The position numbers and the translations under genes were made by a program. A stretch of DNA of 64,000 bases from Acidobacteriota bacterium (GTDB lineage Bacteria > Acidobacteriota > Terriglobia > Terriglobales > Acidobacteriaceae). Below the pieces are notes generated by a model, which saw only the letters and a list, made by a program, of their open reading frames with translations, was not told the DNA's origin and did no database searches. Position 1 is the first letter of the stretch. Every line of letters starts with the position of its first letter. This document shows, piece after piece, positions 23,234-31,865 of the stretch. Where the stretch lies: positions 290,368-354,367 of the forward strand of contig JABCZI010000005.1 in NCBI GenBank assembly GCA_013289765.1, written 5' to 3'.

Positions 23234-25003
23234 ATGCAATGGACTCAAGTCTATGATCCACTTGGTCATTGGTGGCTTTCCACGCTGGTGGCGGCTCTTC
23301 CTATCATCGTTCTTTTTTCGCTGCTCGCCGGACTTAGAGTAAAGCCTCATTGGTGTGCCATCGCCGGCGCGGCAACGGCGGTGGCGGTTGCAATTATCTT
23401 TTTCAAGATGCCTCCAATGCTTGCGGCGCTCAGCTTTGCGTACGGTGTAGCGTTCGGCGTATTGAAGATCGCTTGGATCGTTCTTGCCGCTGTGTATCTG
23501 TACGACATCTCGGTGGAGACCGGGCAGTTCGAGATCATGAAGGAGTCGGTGGCGGGGATCACGGCGGATCGCCGGCTGCAGGTGTTGCTGGTGGCGTTTT
23601 GTTTTGGCGCGTTCATTGAGGGCGCGGCGGGATTCGGCGCGCCAGTGGCGATCGCCGGAGCGTTCATGATCGGGCTGGGATTCAAGCCGTTTCATGCGGC
23701 TGCGCTGAATCTTATCGCCAATACCGCGCCGGTGGCTTGGGGGGCGATTGGAACTCCGGTACACACGCTGGCGGCGGTGACGGCTCTGCCGGAATCTGAT
23801 CTCAATGCGATGATCGGGCGGATACTTCCGTTTACGGCACTCATCGTTCCTTTCTGGCTGGTGAAAACCATGGTCAGCTGGCGGGATACGTGGGAAGTGT
23901 TTCCGGCGATTGCAGTGGTCGGAGGATCGTTCGCACTTACGCAATTCTTGTGGGCGAACTACGTGGACAGCAATCTGGTGGACATTATGGGAGGCGTAGT
24001 GTCGCTCGTGGTGACGCTGGCATTCCTGCGCGTCTGGAAGCCGAAGAAAATCTGGCGATTCGATTACGACGATAAACCGGCTACAGTTGCCGCGGCTACG
24101 CGAAAGATCAGCGATGATGTGGGCGGCGAGTGGTCGGCGCAACAGTTCGATGGAATCGTCCAAGCGCGGTCGTATACCGCCGCACAGGTTTTAAAAGCGT
24201 GGATGCCGTTTGCGATTCTCTCGTTGTTTGTGCTGCTGTGGGGCCTGCCAAAGATAAAGCTGGCGATGAATATGGCTACGACGCCGTCTTTTAAAGTCGT
24301 GTTTCCGAATGGGAAGGCGCGTCCGGGGCCAGCAGGATGGGATGTGCCTTACCTGCACAATGCGATTTCGCGGTCGGCGCCGGTGGTTGCGAAGCCGACA
24401 CCGGAAGCAGCGCGCTATGACTTCAACTGGCTCTCGGCCACGGGGACGGGATGCTTTTTCGCGGCTATCGTGTCCGGATTGTTACTTGGGCAGGGTCCGC
24501 TGCAGTTGGTGAAGATTTTTTGGCGGACTTTGGTGCGGATGCGCCTTGCCATGGTTGCGATTTCCTTCATGCTGGGGCTGGGCTATGTGACGCGCTACTC
24601 GGGGCTGGATGCGGTGCTGGGCCTGGCCTTCACGCGTACCGGATGGATGTATCCGTTCTTCGGGACGTTCCTGGGATGGCTGGGAGTGGCGCTAACGGGA
24701 AGCGATACGTCAGCGAATGCGTTGTTCGGGAGCCTGCAGAGAATTACTTCTCAGCAATTGGGCATCGATCCGGTGCTGATGTGCGCGGCTAATAGTTGCG
24801 GCGGAGTGATGGGAAAGATGGTGGATGCGCAGTCGATCACGATTGCGACCGCGGCGACCGAGCAGGTGGGGAACGAAGGAATCATTTTCCGGTTCGTGGC
24901 GTGGCATTCGGTAGCGCTGTGCTCAATTGTCGGAATTATCGTGATGCTCTATGCGTATGTGTTCAAGTATGCGGTGCCGCATGGGCTGACGTTTGTGAAG
25001 TAG
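23234..25003 (+). CDS. lldP: L-lactate permease
   Basis: A 589-residue LctP-family transporter preceded by GGGAGG. Typical stretches are SFAYGVAFGVLKIAWIVLAA, FGAFIEGAAGFGAPVAIAGA, GAIGTPVHTLAAVTALPESD, VALTGSDTSANALFG and NSCGGVMGKMVDAQSITIAT. About 13-14 hydrophobic helices are present, with one periplasmic/cytoplasmic stretch of about 100 residues in the middle. It imports lactate, fitting the upstream lldD-like gene; the pair likely forms a lactate-utilisation unit. Confidence 0.93.
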   Translation: MQWTQVYDPLGHWWLSTLVAALPIIVLFSLLAGLRVKPHWCAIAGAATAVAVAIIFFKMPPMLAALSFAYGVAFGVLKIAWIVLAAVYLYDISVETGQFEIMKESVAGITADRRLQVLLVAFCFGAFIEGAAGFGAPVAIAGAFMIGLGFKPFHAAALNLIANTAPVAWGAIGTPVHTLAAVTALPESDLNAMIGRILPFTALIVPFWLVKTMVSWRDTWEVFPAIAVVGGSFALTQFLWANYVDSNLVDIMGGVVSLVVTLAFLRVWKPKKIWRFDYDDKPATVAAATRKISDDVGGEWSAQQFDGIVQARSYTAAQVLKAWMPFAILSLFVLLWGLPKIKLAMNMATTPSFKVVFPNGKARPGPAGWDVPYLHNAISRSAPVVAKPTPEAARYDFNWLSATGTGCFFAAIVSGLLLGQGPLQLVKIFWRTLVRMRLAMVAISFMLGLGYVTRYSGLDAVLGLAFTRTGWMYPFFGTFLGWLGVALTGSDTSANALFGSLQRITSQQLGIDPVLMCAANSCGGVMGKMVDAQSITIATAATEQVGNEGIIFRFVAWHSVALCSIVGIIVMLYAYVFKYAVPHGLTFVK

Positions 25004-25112
25004 CGGGCGATCAGCATCACGACCGATTTCCGATAAATTTCCTTCACGCGCCCGATTCGCTCCAGACAAACGCGGAAGGACATCTTACAGGCGTATTTTC
25101 CCTAAGAGCCCA

Positions 25113-25186
25113 CGAAAAGTAGTAGCCTTAAAGAGTCACTCGCGGTGATTCTTTCTATTACTGCTGACTTCCATAACTACTTTTCG
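25113..25186. repeat. 10-base inverted repeat upstream of the sensor kinase
   Basis: CGAAAAGTAG (25113-25122) and CTACTTTTCG (25177-25186) are perfect inverted copies 54 bases apart. A shorter AACTAC/GTAGTT pair sits around the second arm. Function unknown. Confidence 0.5.
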
Positions 25187-25206
25187 AGAGTAGTTGGGTG
25201 AGAACG

Positions 25207-26355
25207 ATGGGAACCGATCATTCGTTTTCTGCAAGAATTTCTGGAAACAGCTGGGTACGGTACGGGGCTGCCGTCGCGGCCACGTTCGTTGTGTTGTTGT
25301 CTTGTTACACGTTGAAGCTTGGTCTCGACAATCCTCTGCCGTACATCCTGCTACTGCTGGTTACAGCTTGTTCCGCGTGGTATTGCGGAACTGGACCGGC
25401 CGTACTGGCTGTTGCCCTTGCGTTGGCTGGAATGGGATATCGGTTCTTGTCACAAACACAGTCGTTTGGCATCCACGAGAACACGCAGATCATCTCGGTT
25501 CTTGTCTTTTTAGTTGCATCGGGTGGCTTCATTGCCATGGGAGAAGCGCGCCGAAGGAATAATGAGGAATTGCGAAGGGGGCACGCTGAACTTGAGGATC
25601 GAGTGAAAGAACGAACGTCAGAGCTCGATACGGCAAATATGAATTTGCGGGATCTCTCAGCTCGTCTGCTTCAGTTACAAGATGATGAGAGACGACGGAT
25701 CGCTCGGGAACTACACGACAGCGTCGGTCAACTTTTGGCCGGGCTGAGCATGAACCTGTCGGCGGTTCGCTCCGATATGGAACGGCTTACTAAGACAGCC
25801 TCTACTCTTTCCGATAGCGAAGGTCTCGTCCAGGAAATGAGCAAAGAAGTACGCACGATCTCTCACCTGCTCTACCCACCTCTGCTGGATGAAGCGGGGT
25901 TAGTCTCTGCGGTTCGATGGTATGTAGATGGATTCGCCAAGCGCAGCAAGATTAAAGTTGACCTTGAAGTTCCTGACGATTTCGGCCGTTTGTCTCGTGA
26001 GATGGAGACGGCCATTTTTCGCATGGTGCAAGAATGCCTTACGAATATTCATCGGCATTCCGAGAGCCCGACGGCGAAGATTACTTTCCGGCACAGCCAC
26101 GGCGACGTTGTTGTTGTGGTTCAGGACCATGGTAAGGGGATACCTGCGGAAAAGTTGAATGAAATGACCGCCGCCGGCACGCCCGGAGTTGGGATCAGGG
26201 GAATGAGAGAAAGGCTGCGGCAGCTTGGAGGAGATCTGGAAATTCACTCCACCGGCTCAGGCGCAGTTGTAACGGCACGGCTGCCGGTTAAAGAACCCCC
26301 GCGCGCGGCAGGGCATTCGCTGGTTCCTGATCTGTCATCGACGCCAGTCGCCTGA
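25207..26355 (+). CDS. Membrane sensor histidine kinase of LytS/NarX type
   Basis: A 382-residue kinase. The N-terminal third has a DUF4118/KdpD-like membrane domain (LPYILLLLVTACSAWYCGTG). A coiled coil then leads to HisKA_3: ERRRIARELHDSVGQLLAGL, with the phospho-His in ELHDS. The HATPase follows with MVQECLTNIHRHSES (N box) and GKGIPAEKL, GVGIRGMRER (G boxes). Such kinases usually pair with NarL-type regulators. No such partner gene is adjacent, so this is an orphan. Confidence 0.88.
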   Translation: MGTDHSFSARISGNSWVRYGAAVAATFVVLLSCYTLKLGLDNPLPYILLLLVTACSAWYCGTGPAVLAVALALAGMGYRFLSQTQSFGIHENTQIISVLVFLVASGGFIAMGEARRRNNEELRRGHAELEDRVKERTSELDTANMNLRDLSARLLQLQDDERRRIARELHDSVGQLLAGLSMNLSAVRSDMERLTKTASTLSDSEGLVQEMSKEVRTISHLLYPPLLDEAGLVSAVRWYVDGFAKRSKIKVDLEVPDDFGRLSREMETAIFRMVQECLTNIHRHSESPTAKITFRHSHGDVVVVVQDHGKGIPAEKLNEMTAAGTPGVGIRGMRERLRQLGGDLEIHSTGSGAVVTARLPVKEPPRAAGHSLVPDLSSTPVA

Positions 26356-26490
26356 ATATAGGAAATGCCTTGCGAGGGCAATCGTAAGGTAAGGAGAAAG
26401 GGATCCCCTTCAACTTGGCTCAGGGCAGGCTTTCGACTGCGGTTATGCTTCGCGTCGCGAAGCACAATCCTCGCTGACGATGACATGCCG
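26356..26490. repeat. Extragenic repeat region
   Basis: It carries GCTCAGGGCAG (26418-26428), the complement of the dispersed CTGCCCTGAGC core, and an inverted CTTCGCGtCGCGAAG stretch. It lies between two convergent genes. Confidence 0.5.
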
Positions 26491-26496
26491 CGGCAG

Positions 26497-28119
26497 TTAT
26501 TCTTCTTTCTTTTCTGGTTCTTTCGGCAGCGGCTTCTCAATGGGCTTGCGGGGCAGCATCTGATCGCGCATGGCGGCGTCGTAGACGAAGCCGGCAACGA
26601 TCACAGCCATCTGTTTCAAATCTTCCGGCTGCAGGCGGTCGTAGACATCCATGTTCGAATGGTGCGTGCGAGTTTCGTACTCGATGGGATCCTGAATGAA
26701 TTGGAAGCCGGGAATGCCGACGGCGTCGAATGACAGATGGTCCGTGCCTCCGGTGTTGCGCATGGTGAGAGTGGTCATGCCAAGATCTTTGAAAGGCTTC
26801 ATCCAGCCTTCAAAGATGGGAGCGACGGCTTCGTTCTCCTGCAGGTGAACGCCGCGGATTTTTCCGGTGCCGTTGTCGACGTTGAAATAGGCGGAGACTT
26901 TGGCCTGCTCGGGTTTCACCGTGACTTCTCCGGCTTCGCGGCGCAGCAGTGTAGGCATATCTTTCATGCCGGGCTCGTCCATGCGAGGACGCGAACCGAA
27001 ATGATGCTCGACGTAACCTTGCGAGCCGAGCAGGCCTTCTTCTTCGCCGCTCCAGAGGCCGATGCGGATGGTGCGGCGAGGCTTGATGTCGAGGGCTTTC
27101 AGGATGCGGACGGCCTCCATCATGACGATGGTGCCAGCACCGTTGTCAGTGGCGCCGGTGCCGGCGTGCCAGGAATCGAGGTGTGCGCCGAGCATCACGA
27201 CCTCATCTTTCTTGTCGCCTCCGGGAATTTCGGCGATGGTGTCGTACTGCATGGGGTCATCATCGTAAAAGGTGTTGGCGACGTTCAGTTCGAGCGAGAC
27301 GTCTTTTTTCTGCTCCAGCAGGCGGGCGATGCGGCTCCAGTGCTCCGAGGCCATGGTGAGTTGAGGGATCGTGGTGGTTTCGCCGGGCTTATAAGATCCT
27401 CCGGACTGAACGAATACGGTGCCGCCGCCTGATGAGCCGCGGCTGTGGTCGATGACGGCCAGCACTTTTTCGTCAGCGAAGAACTGGTTCAAGTCTTTAA
27501 CGAATTGCTGGCGCTTCAGAAAATCGGCGAAGCGAAAGGGAGGACGGTCGGGAATCTGGTAGTCGGCGAGTTTGGCGAGATCGTCGTCGGCAAGGCGTTT
27601 GTAAGGAGCCTCGGTGATGGGCTTGACCTCCGCGTCAGAGCCGAGGATTACGATCATGCCGGCGAGTTTGCCTTTGTATTTGTCGAAGTCTTTTTTGTCG
27701 GCGATGATGGCGCGAATGCACTTGCCTTGGATAACACCGTTGGTGCCCGGAGTCCAGGCTTTCGGGTAGGCGAGCAGCGTGACTATATCGGGCGAAGTCA
27801 TGCGAACGTTGACGTATTGATTGGCCCAACCGCGGCCGAACGGGCCCCAAGGCTCCAGATGCGAGTTGGAGAGGCCGATTGCGGTCAGTTGGTCGCGAGT
27901 CCATTCGTTGGCGCGCTTCATGTTAGGGGAACCGGTGAGGCGCTCGCCGATTGAGTCCATCAGTCCGGTGGCAAAGTCCATGACCTTGGAATCGTGGAAG
28001 CCTTCGTAGCGGATTCGGGTCATAGTTTCGAGATCCAGTTTTTCTTTTTCCTGAGACCACGACGGGTTGACCGAGGACATCGCTAGTAGAAGGCAGACCA
28101 GGCGGACGAAGGTCTTCAT
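26497..28119 (-). CDS. M28-family zinc aminopeptidase with PA-like insert
   Basis: A 540-residue exported peptidase; ATG at 28119 follows AGGAGC. It has a signal peptide (residues 1 to about 22, ending PSWSQ). The catalytic domain shows LGAHLDSWHAGTGATDNGAG (His and bridging Asp), GLWSGEEEGLLGSQG (Glu pair) and HHSNMDVYDRL (distal His). Between them and the N-terminus is a roughly 130-residue insert resembling a PA domain. It probably degrades peptides in the periplasm. The C-terminus is an unusual Lys/Glu/Pro tail (PRKPIEKPLPKEPEKKEE). Confidence 0.9.
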   Translation of the reverse strand: MKTFVRLVCLLLAMSSVNPSWSQEKEKLDLETMTRIRYEGFHDSKVMDFATGLMDSIGERLTGSPNMKRANEWTRDQLTAIGLSNSHLEPWGPFGRGWANQYVNVRMTSPDIVTLLAYPKAWTPGTNGVIQGKCIRAIIADKKDFDKYKGKLAGMIVILGSDAEVKPITEAPYKRLADDDLAKLADYQIPDRPPFRFADFLKRQQFVKDLNQFFADEKVLAVIDHSRGSSGGGTVFVQSGGSYKPGETTTIPQLTMASEHWSRIARLLEQKKDVSLELNVANTFYDDDPMQYDTIAEIPGGDKKDEVVMLGAHLDSWHAGTGATDNGAGTIVMMEAVRILKALDIKPRRTIRIGLWSGEEEGLLGSQGYVEHHFGSRPRMDEPGMKDMPTLLRREAGEVTVKPEQAKVSAYFNVDNGTGKIRGVHLQENEAVAPIFEGWMKPFKDLGMTTLTMRNTGGTDHLSFDAVGIPGFQFIQDPIEYETRTHHSNMDVYDRLQPEDLKQMAVIVAGFVYDAAMRDQMLPRKPIEKPLPKEPEKKEE

Positions 28120-28221
28120 GACGGAAGCTCCTGAGTAAAAGATCAAAGCGGGGATTATACAGGCAGGATTCGCGAGCAACGCGGAAGAAATTGTAAACTT
28201 ATTTCAAGGCCACTGCTGCAT

Positions 28222-29022
28222 TCATTCTTTCTTGTCTGGTTTCTCTCCGGGCTTTTTCGCTTCGCCCGCAGCGGACTGCTTTGTATCTTCCTCTTCATTG
28301 TTTTTAATAATGTACTGCACAATGATTGAGATTCGGCGGTTAGAGGGATCGAGCGGGTTATCAGGTTTGCGCAAACGTTGATCGGCAAAGCCACGAACCT
28401 GAGTGATTTGTTCTGGCCCGATTCCGCTGGTCTGCATAAGGCGGCGCGCGGCGTTCGCACGATCGGTGGAAAGTTCCCAGTTGCTATAAGTTTTAGATGT
28501 CGAGTAAGGCTTGGAGTCAGTGTGGCCCTCAATGGAAAGCCTGTTCGGCAACTTGCACAACTCCAAGGCAAGCGCAATCACCAACTCATGGCCGTCGCCA
28601 TTCAACTTAGGACTGCCGCTGTCGAAGAAAGTTCCTGCGGCAGATTCGCTGAGTTCAATGCGCAGGCCTTCGTTGGTGACCGTCATTTCGATATGGTTCT
28701 TGAGTTTCTCGAAGTCGTCCATTTCCCGAATTTTTTGCTCGAGCTGGTTCTTGAGCTTGGGCATGTCATCTTTGGTGAGAATGAAATTCTCTCCGGCGCC
28801 GGGCATGATCGATCCTTTCTTGTCGGCAGTGCCGCTGGGATCCCTGAAATAGCCGCCCACAGCCTCCTGCACCGGTTTGCTGGCGCTCATCAGCCACAGG
28901 ACGATAAATAAGGACATCATGGCGGTGACGAAATCGGCGTAGGCAACCTTCCAGGCGCCGCCATGGTGGCCGCCGTGGCCACCTTTCTTTTTGATGACGA
29001 TGATGGGGCGAGTTTTGTCCAT
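28222..29022 (-). CDS. motB: MotB-like flagellar stator protein
   Basis: A 266-residue inner-membrane protein anchored in peptidoglycan. The N-terminal WKVAYADFVTAMMSLFIVLW is the MotB membrane helix with the proton-carrying Asp. The C-terminal OmpA-like domain has FDSGSPKLN, IEGHTDSKPYS and NWELSTDRANAARRLMQ. It ends in a Lys/Glu-rich tail. It follows motA by 21 bases in the same operon. No other flagellar gene is in the window. Confidence 0.93.
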   Translation of the reverse strand: MDKTRPIIVIKKKGGHGGHHGGAWKVAYADFVTAMMSLFIVLWLMSASKPVQEAVGGYFRDPSGTADKKGSIMPGAGENFILTKDDMPKLKNQLEQKIREMDDFEKLKNHIEMTVTNEGLRIELSESAAGTFFDSGSPKLNGDGHELVIALALELCKLPNRLSIEGHTDSKPYSTSKTYSNWELSTDRANAARRLMQTSGIGPEQITQVRGFADQRLRKPDNPLDPSNRRISIIVQYIIKNNEEEDTKQSAAGEAKKPGEKPDKKE

Positions 29023-29043
29023 TGAGTAGTGGTGTCCAGATTT

Positions 29044-29949
29044 CTACTGACCTGCCGCCGCGGCAGCGGCATCGGGTGCGGCAGCGGTATCGTCGGCGGG
29101 GCCCTTGTTGCGGCAGGCTGTTTCCACTTCCTTGAACGATGGCCGAACATGGCCCGGCACCGCGCGCCGCGCTACTTCTACCGCCATGATGGGAGCCGTC
29201 CCTTTAAGAAAGGAGACAATCAAAACGCGCAGCACGTAAAGGTAAGCATGTTCGTCGTCGGCGATCTTAGTCATGTTGGAGGCGATGGGGCCGACCAGGC
29301 CATAGCACAGCAGGATGCCCAGGAACGTGCCCACCAGCGCAGCCGCCACCTTCTTGCCAATTTCTTCCGGAGGTCCCCCCATGGCGCTCATGGTAATCAC
29401 GATGCCCAGGACGGCAGCGACAATGCCCAATCCTGGCAACGAGTCGGCCACACTGCTGAGGGCCGCGGTAGGCTGCGCGGCGCCGTGGTGGTGAACTTCC
29501 AGGTCGAGGTCGAGCATCTGATCGAGATCGAAGGCATCCACGCCGGTGATGGCCATGCGCAGCGAGTCACAGACAAAGTCACGCACGTGGTGGTTCTTAA
29601 AAACGGCTGGCGCTTTGGCGAACAAGGTACTCTTGTCCGGTTCCTCGACGTCGCCTTCGAGCGCCATCAGTCCGTCTTTGCGGGCCTTGTTGAGCAAGTC
29701 GTACATGATTCTCAAAGAATCGATATAGGCCTGCTTGGTATATTTGGAGCCGCTAAAAACGCCGCCGATCCCGCCGGCAATTTGTTTGAGAATGTGCAGC
29801 GGATTGGCGATCAGGACGGTCCCGATCGCCGCTCCGCCGATGGTGACCAATTCCGCCGGCTGGATGAGCACCCTCAAATTTCCATGCTCCATCAGATAGC
29901 CAGCGATGACACAACCGAAGACGACGACAATGCCAATAATGGCGAACAT
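29044..29949 (-). CDS. motA: MotA-like flagellar stator protein
   Basis: A 301-residue protein with four membrane segments. LVTIGGAAIGTVLIANPLHI is in the N-terminal half. DSLPGLGIVAAVLGIVITM and LVGTFLGILLCYGLVGPIAS form the stator helices, with a cytoplasmic loop between them rich in charge. It forms the ion-driven stator with MotB. An Ala-rich tail (DDTAAAPDAAAAAAG) extends the C-terminus. Its ATG is three bases after the stop of the PAS/GGDEF-like gene upstream, so these are one operon. Confidence 0.93.
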   Translation of the reverse strand: MFAIIGIVVVFGCVIAGYLMEHGNLRVLIQPAELVTIGGAAIGTVLIANPLHILKQIAGGIGGVFSGSKYTKQAYIDSLRIMYDLLNKARKDGLMALEGDVEEPDKSTLFAKAPAVFKNHHVRDFVCDSLRMAITGVDAFDLDQMLDLDLEVHHHGAAQPTAALSSVADSLPGLGIVAAVLGIVITMSAMGGPPEEIGKKVAAALVGTFLGILLCYGLVGPIASNMTKIADDEHAYLYVLRVLIVSFLKGTAPIMAVEVARRAVPGHVRPSFKEVETACRNKGPADDTAAAPDAAAAAAGQ

Positions 29950-29952
29950 GAG

Positions 29953-30894
29953 TTAGCTCGTTAATTTTTTTGACGATGAGACTGCAGCAGCCAGAGCATC
30001 GCGATCCGGTACCACGATTTGATTTCCAGGGAGCGCTTGCTGGGCTCGCTGCAGAAGCGATGCCAGGGAGTCGCCGGCGAGGGCGACCGTGCCGCCGATC
30101 GATACGGTCAGCGATAATTCTTCTCCCCACCACTGAATAGTGGCGCTGGCCGTCATGTTCAGAATGCGCTGGCAGATCACATGGAGGGCGTCCTCGCGGC
30201 AGCTGCTCAAGATAATGAGGAATCGATCTTCGCTCCAGCGGCCTACAAAATCGGTGGGCCAAACCGTATTTTTCAAGGTTCGAGCCAGCACCAGCAGGAT
30301 GGATCTGGTCGCCACCTGTCCGTACCGCGCCCGAAATTTGTTGAGGTCGGGAACCTGCAGACAAATGACGCCGAAGGAAATTTGGAGCTCGCCGAAGGTG
30401 CCCAGCAGTTCCCGCAAGTGAGCCTGCATCATCACCTCATTGGGCAATCCGGTGGTGTCGTCGAGGCAGCCGCGGTCTCTCAAGTCGCGGTCGTTGGGGC
30501 CGGGACCACCCAGAGCGAATTCGCCTTCAAAAGTCTGGATGATGCCGATGAGCGAGCCGTGTTTGTCGCGCAACGGAATCGCCCAGGTGTGTACCTGGGT
30601 GCGATGTCCTGACTTGTGGTGGATGAAGGTTATGGCTTCCATGGGCTTGGCGTCATGCAGGGCGGATGAGATGGGGCATCGGTCGGTACACATTTCACAG
30701 CTATGCTGGTTGCAATGCTGCAGAATGTTGTCCGCGCAGGAGTGCCCAATGACATCGATCCGCGAATAGCCCGTGATCTTTTCCGCGCCGTCACTCCAGA
30801 AGACAATTTTTTTCTGCAGATCAAGCACGCTCACTCCGATCTGCAGGCCATCGAGGATGTGGCGGCAAATATCAGGATCGCTGAAGGGTGACAT
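29953..30894 (-). CDS. PAS sensor with a degenerate GGDEF domain
   Basis: A 313-residue cytoplasmic protein. Residues about 10-125 are a PAS domain with GVSVLDLQKKIVFWSDGAEK. A Cys-rich loop has C61, C66, C69 and C73, able to hold a metal or react to redox change. Residues about 145-300 are GGDEF-like (DDTTGLPNEVMMQAHLRELL), but the active-site loop reads GRWSEDRF at 219-226 instead of RYGGDEF. It is therefore unlikely to make cyclic di-GMP and may be a sensor. It starts the operon with motA and motB, suggesting regulation of motor assembly or torque. Confidence 0.82.
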   Translation of the reverse strand: MSPFSDPDICRHILDGLQIGVSVLDLQKKIVFWSDGAEKITGYSRIDVIGHSCADNILQHCNQHSCEMCTDRCPISSALHDAKPMEAITFIHHKSGHRTQVHTWAIPLRDKHGSLIGIIQTFEGEFALGGPGPNDRDLRDRGCLDDTTGLPNEVMMQAHLRELLGTFGELQISFGVICLQVPDLNKFRARYGQVATRSILLVLARTLKNTVWPTDFVGRWSEDRFLIILSSCREDALHVICQRILNMTASATIQWWGEELSLTVSIGGTVALAGDSLASLLQRAQQALPGNQIVVPDRDALAAAVSSSKKLTS

Positions 30895-31024
30895 GATAGC
30901 TTCGCAGGGACGGTGCTGATTCCTCTATCGGCAGAAAGGCCGTCAACTTCAGAGCTGCGCATAGAGGCAAACGGGTGCGAGTGGAGACAGACGCCGCCCC
31001 CGGCGGCTTCCCGGTAATCGCTAT

Positions 31025-31792
31025 TTAAGGTTTGACCAATTCCTCGGAAAGTAAGTGAGCTTTCTGGGCCAGATTGTGGCCGCGCTCCAGGTCTCCCGCG
31101 GCAACGGCGATTTTGGACTGATCCATGAACTGCTTTACCTGATTCACCATCTCCTGCCGGCTTGGGGAAAGCTGGCGTTCCGCGATCTTCTTCAGGTTTT
31201 CCTGGGTAGCGGCGGTGAGTTGTTCCGTGGACCGTTGCTTCGATGCTTCCTGCGCCGGGCTGCCTCCGATCAGTTGTATGGTGGGCTCTTCGGATCCTCC
31301 GTTGCGGACGACTTTCTTGGGTGGCGAGCACGGTAGCAACGGCGCGGAGCCGGTCTTTGCAGAATCAGTCTTTGCGGATTCGGCCTTCGCAGAATCAGCG
31401 GTTGCAGAGTCAGCGCTGGTCGAAGGCGGATTAGTTGACGCGGGACTGCTTGAACCAGTCGCCGGTGCCTTTTGATTTCCAGAATCACTGGGGTTATTCG
31501 CTGCTGGATTCAGCGCGGTTGCGGAACTCGTGCAATCCGGCAGCTTCTTCTTGTGGCGCCGATGTGGTGGGTAAGACGGCTTCGCCGGATCCGTAGAATC
31601 AACTGTTTTGCCGGCTGGCGAGGGCGAAGAAGAATGTGGTGCGGGCTCGCTGCTTGACGGCTGTGATGGGATCGCCTGCGGGGATGACTCCACCTGGCCG
31701 GAGGCGGCTTGTGGTTCCGCAAGTCCGTCGGCGGCACGCACCGGCCAAGCCATGGTCAATAAATAAATCGCAAGGATTGCGGCCAGATTCAT
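31025..31792 (-). CDS. Exported Ser/Pro/Ala-rich protein of unknown function
   Basis: A protein of about 255 residues starting at MNLAAILAIYLLTMAWPVRA (signal peptide). The middle is low-complexity, with Ser/Pro/Ala, a basic RRHKKK patch and five-residue repeats of the SA(K/T)(A/T)(D/E/G) type. The C-terminal 90 residues are a charged helix (LKKIAERQLSPSRQEMVNQV) and probably the conserved functional part. Nearby on the same strand are the two-component genes, with a 73-base gap. Family unknown. Confidence 0.6.
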   Translation of the reverse strand: MNLAAILAIYLLTMAWPVRAADGLAEPQAASGQVESSPQAIPSQPSSSEPAPHSSSPSPAGKTVDSTDPAKPSYPPHRRHKKKLPDCTSSATALNPAANNPSDSGNQKAPATGSSSPASTNPPSTSADSATADSAKAESAKTDSAKTGSAPLLPCSPPKKVVRNGGSEEPTIQLIGGSPAQEASKQRSTEQLTAATQENLKKIAERQLSPSRQEMVNQVKQFMDQSKIAVAAGDLERGHNLAQKAHLLSEELVKP

Positions 31793-31865
31793 ATTTGATT
31801 TGCGATTGCGAAGAAGACCTTTCAATCTTACGCCCTCACTACACTCGGAAATCATTAAGCGAACC

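Noticed and set aside
29029..29964. Long plus-strand frame opposite motA
   Set aside because: MotA on the minus strand is unambiguous; this is an antisense frame produced by GC-rich codons.
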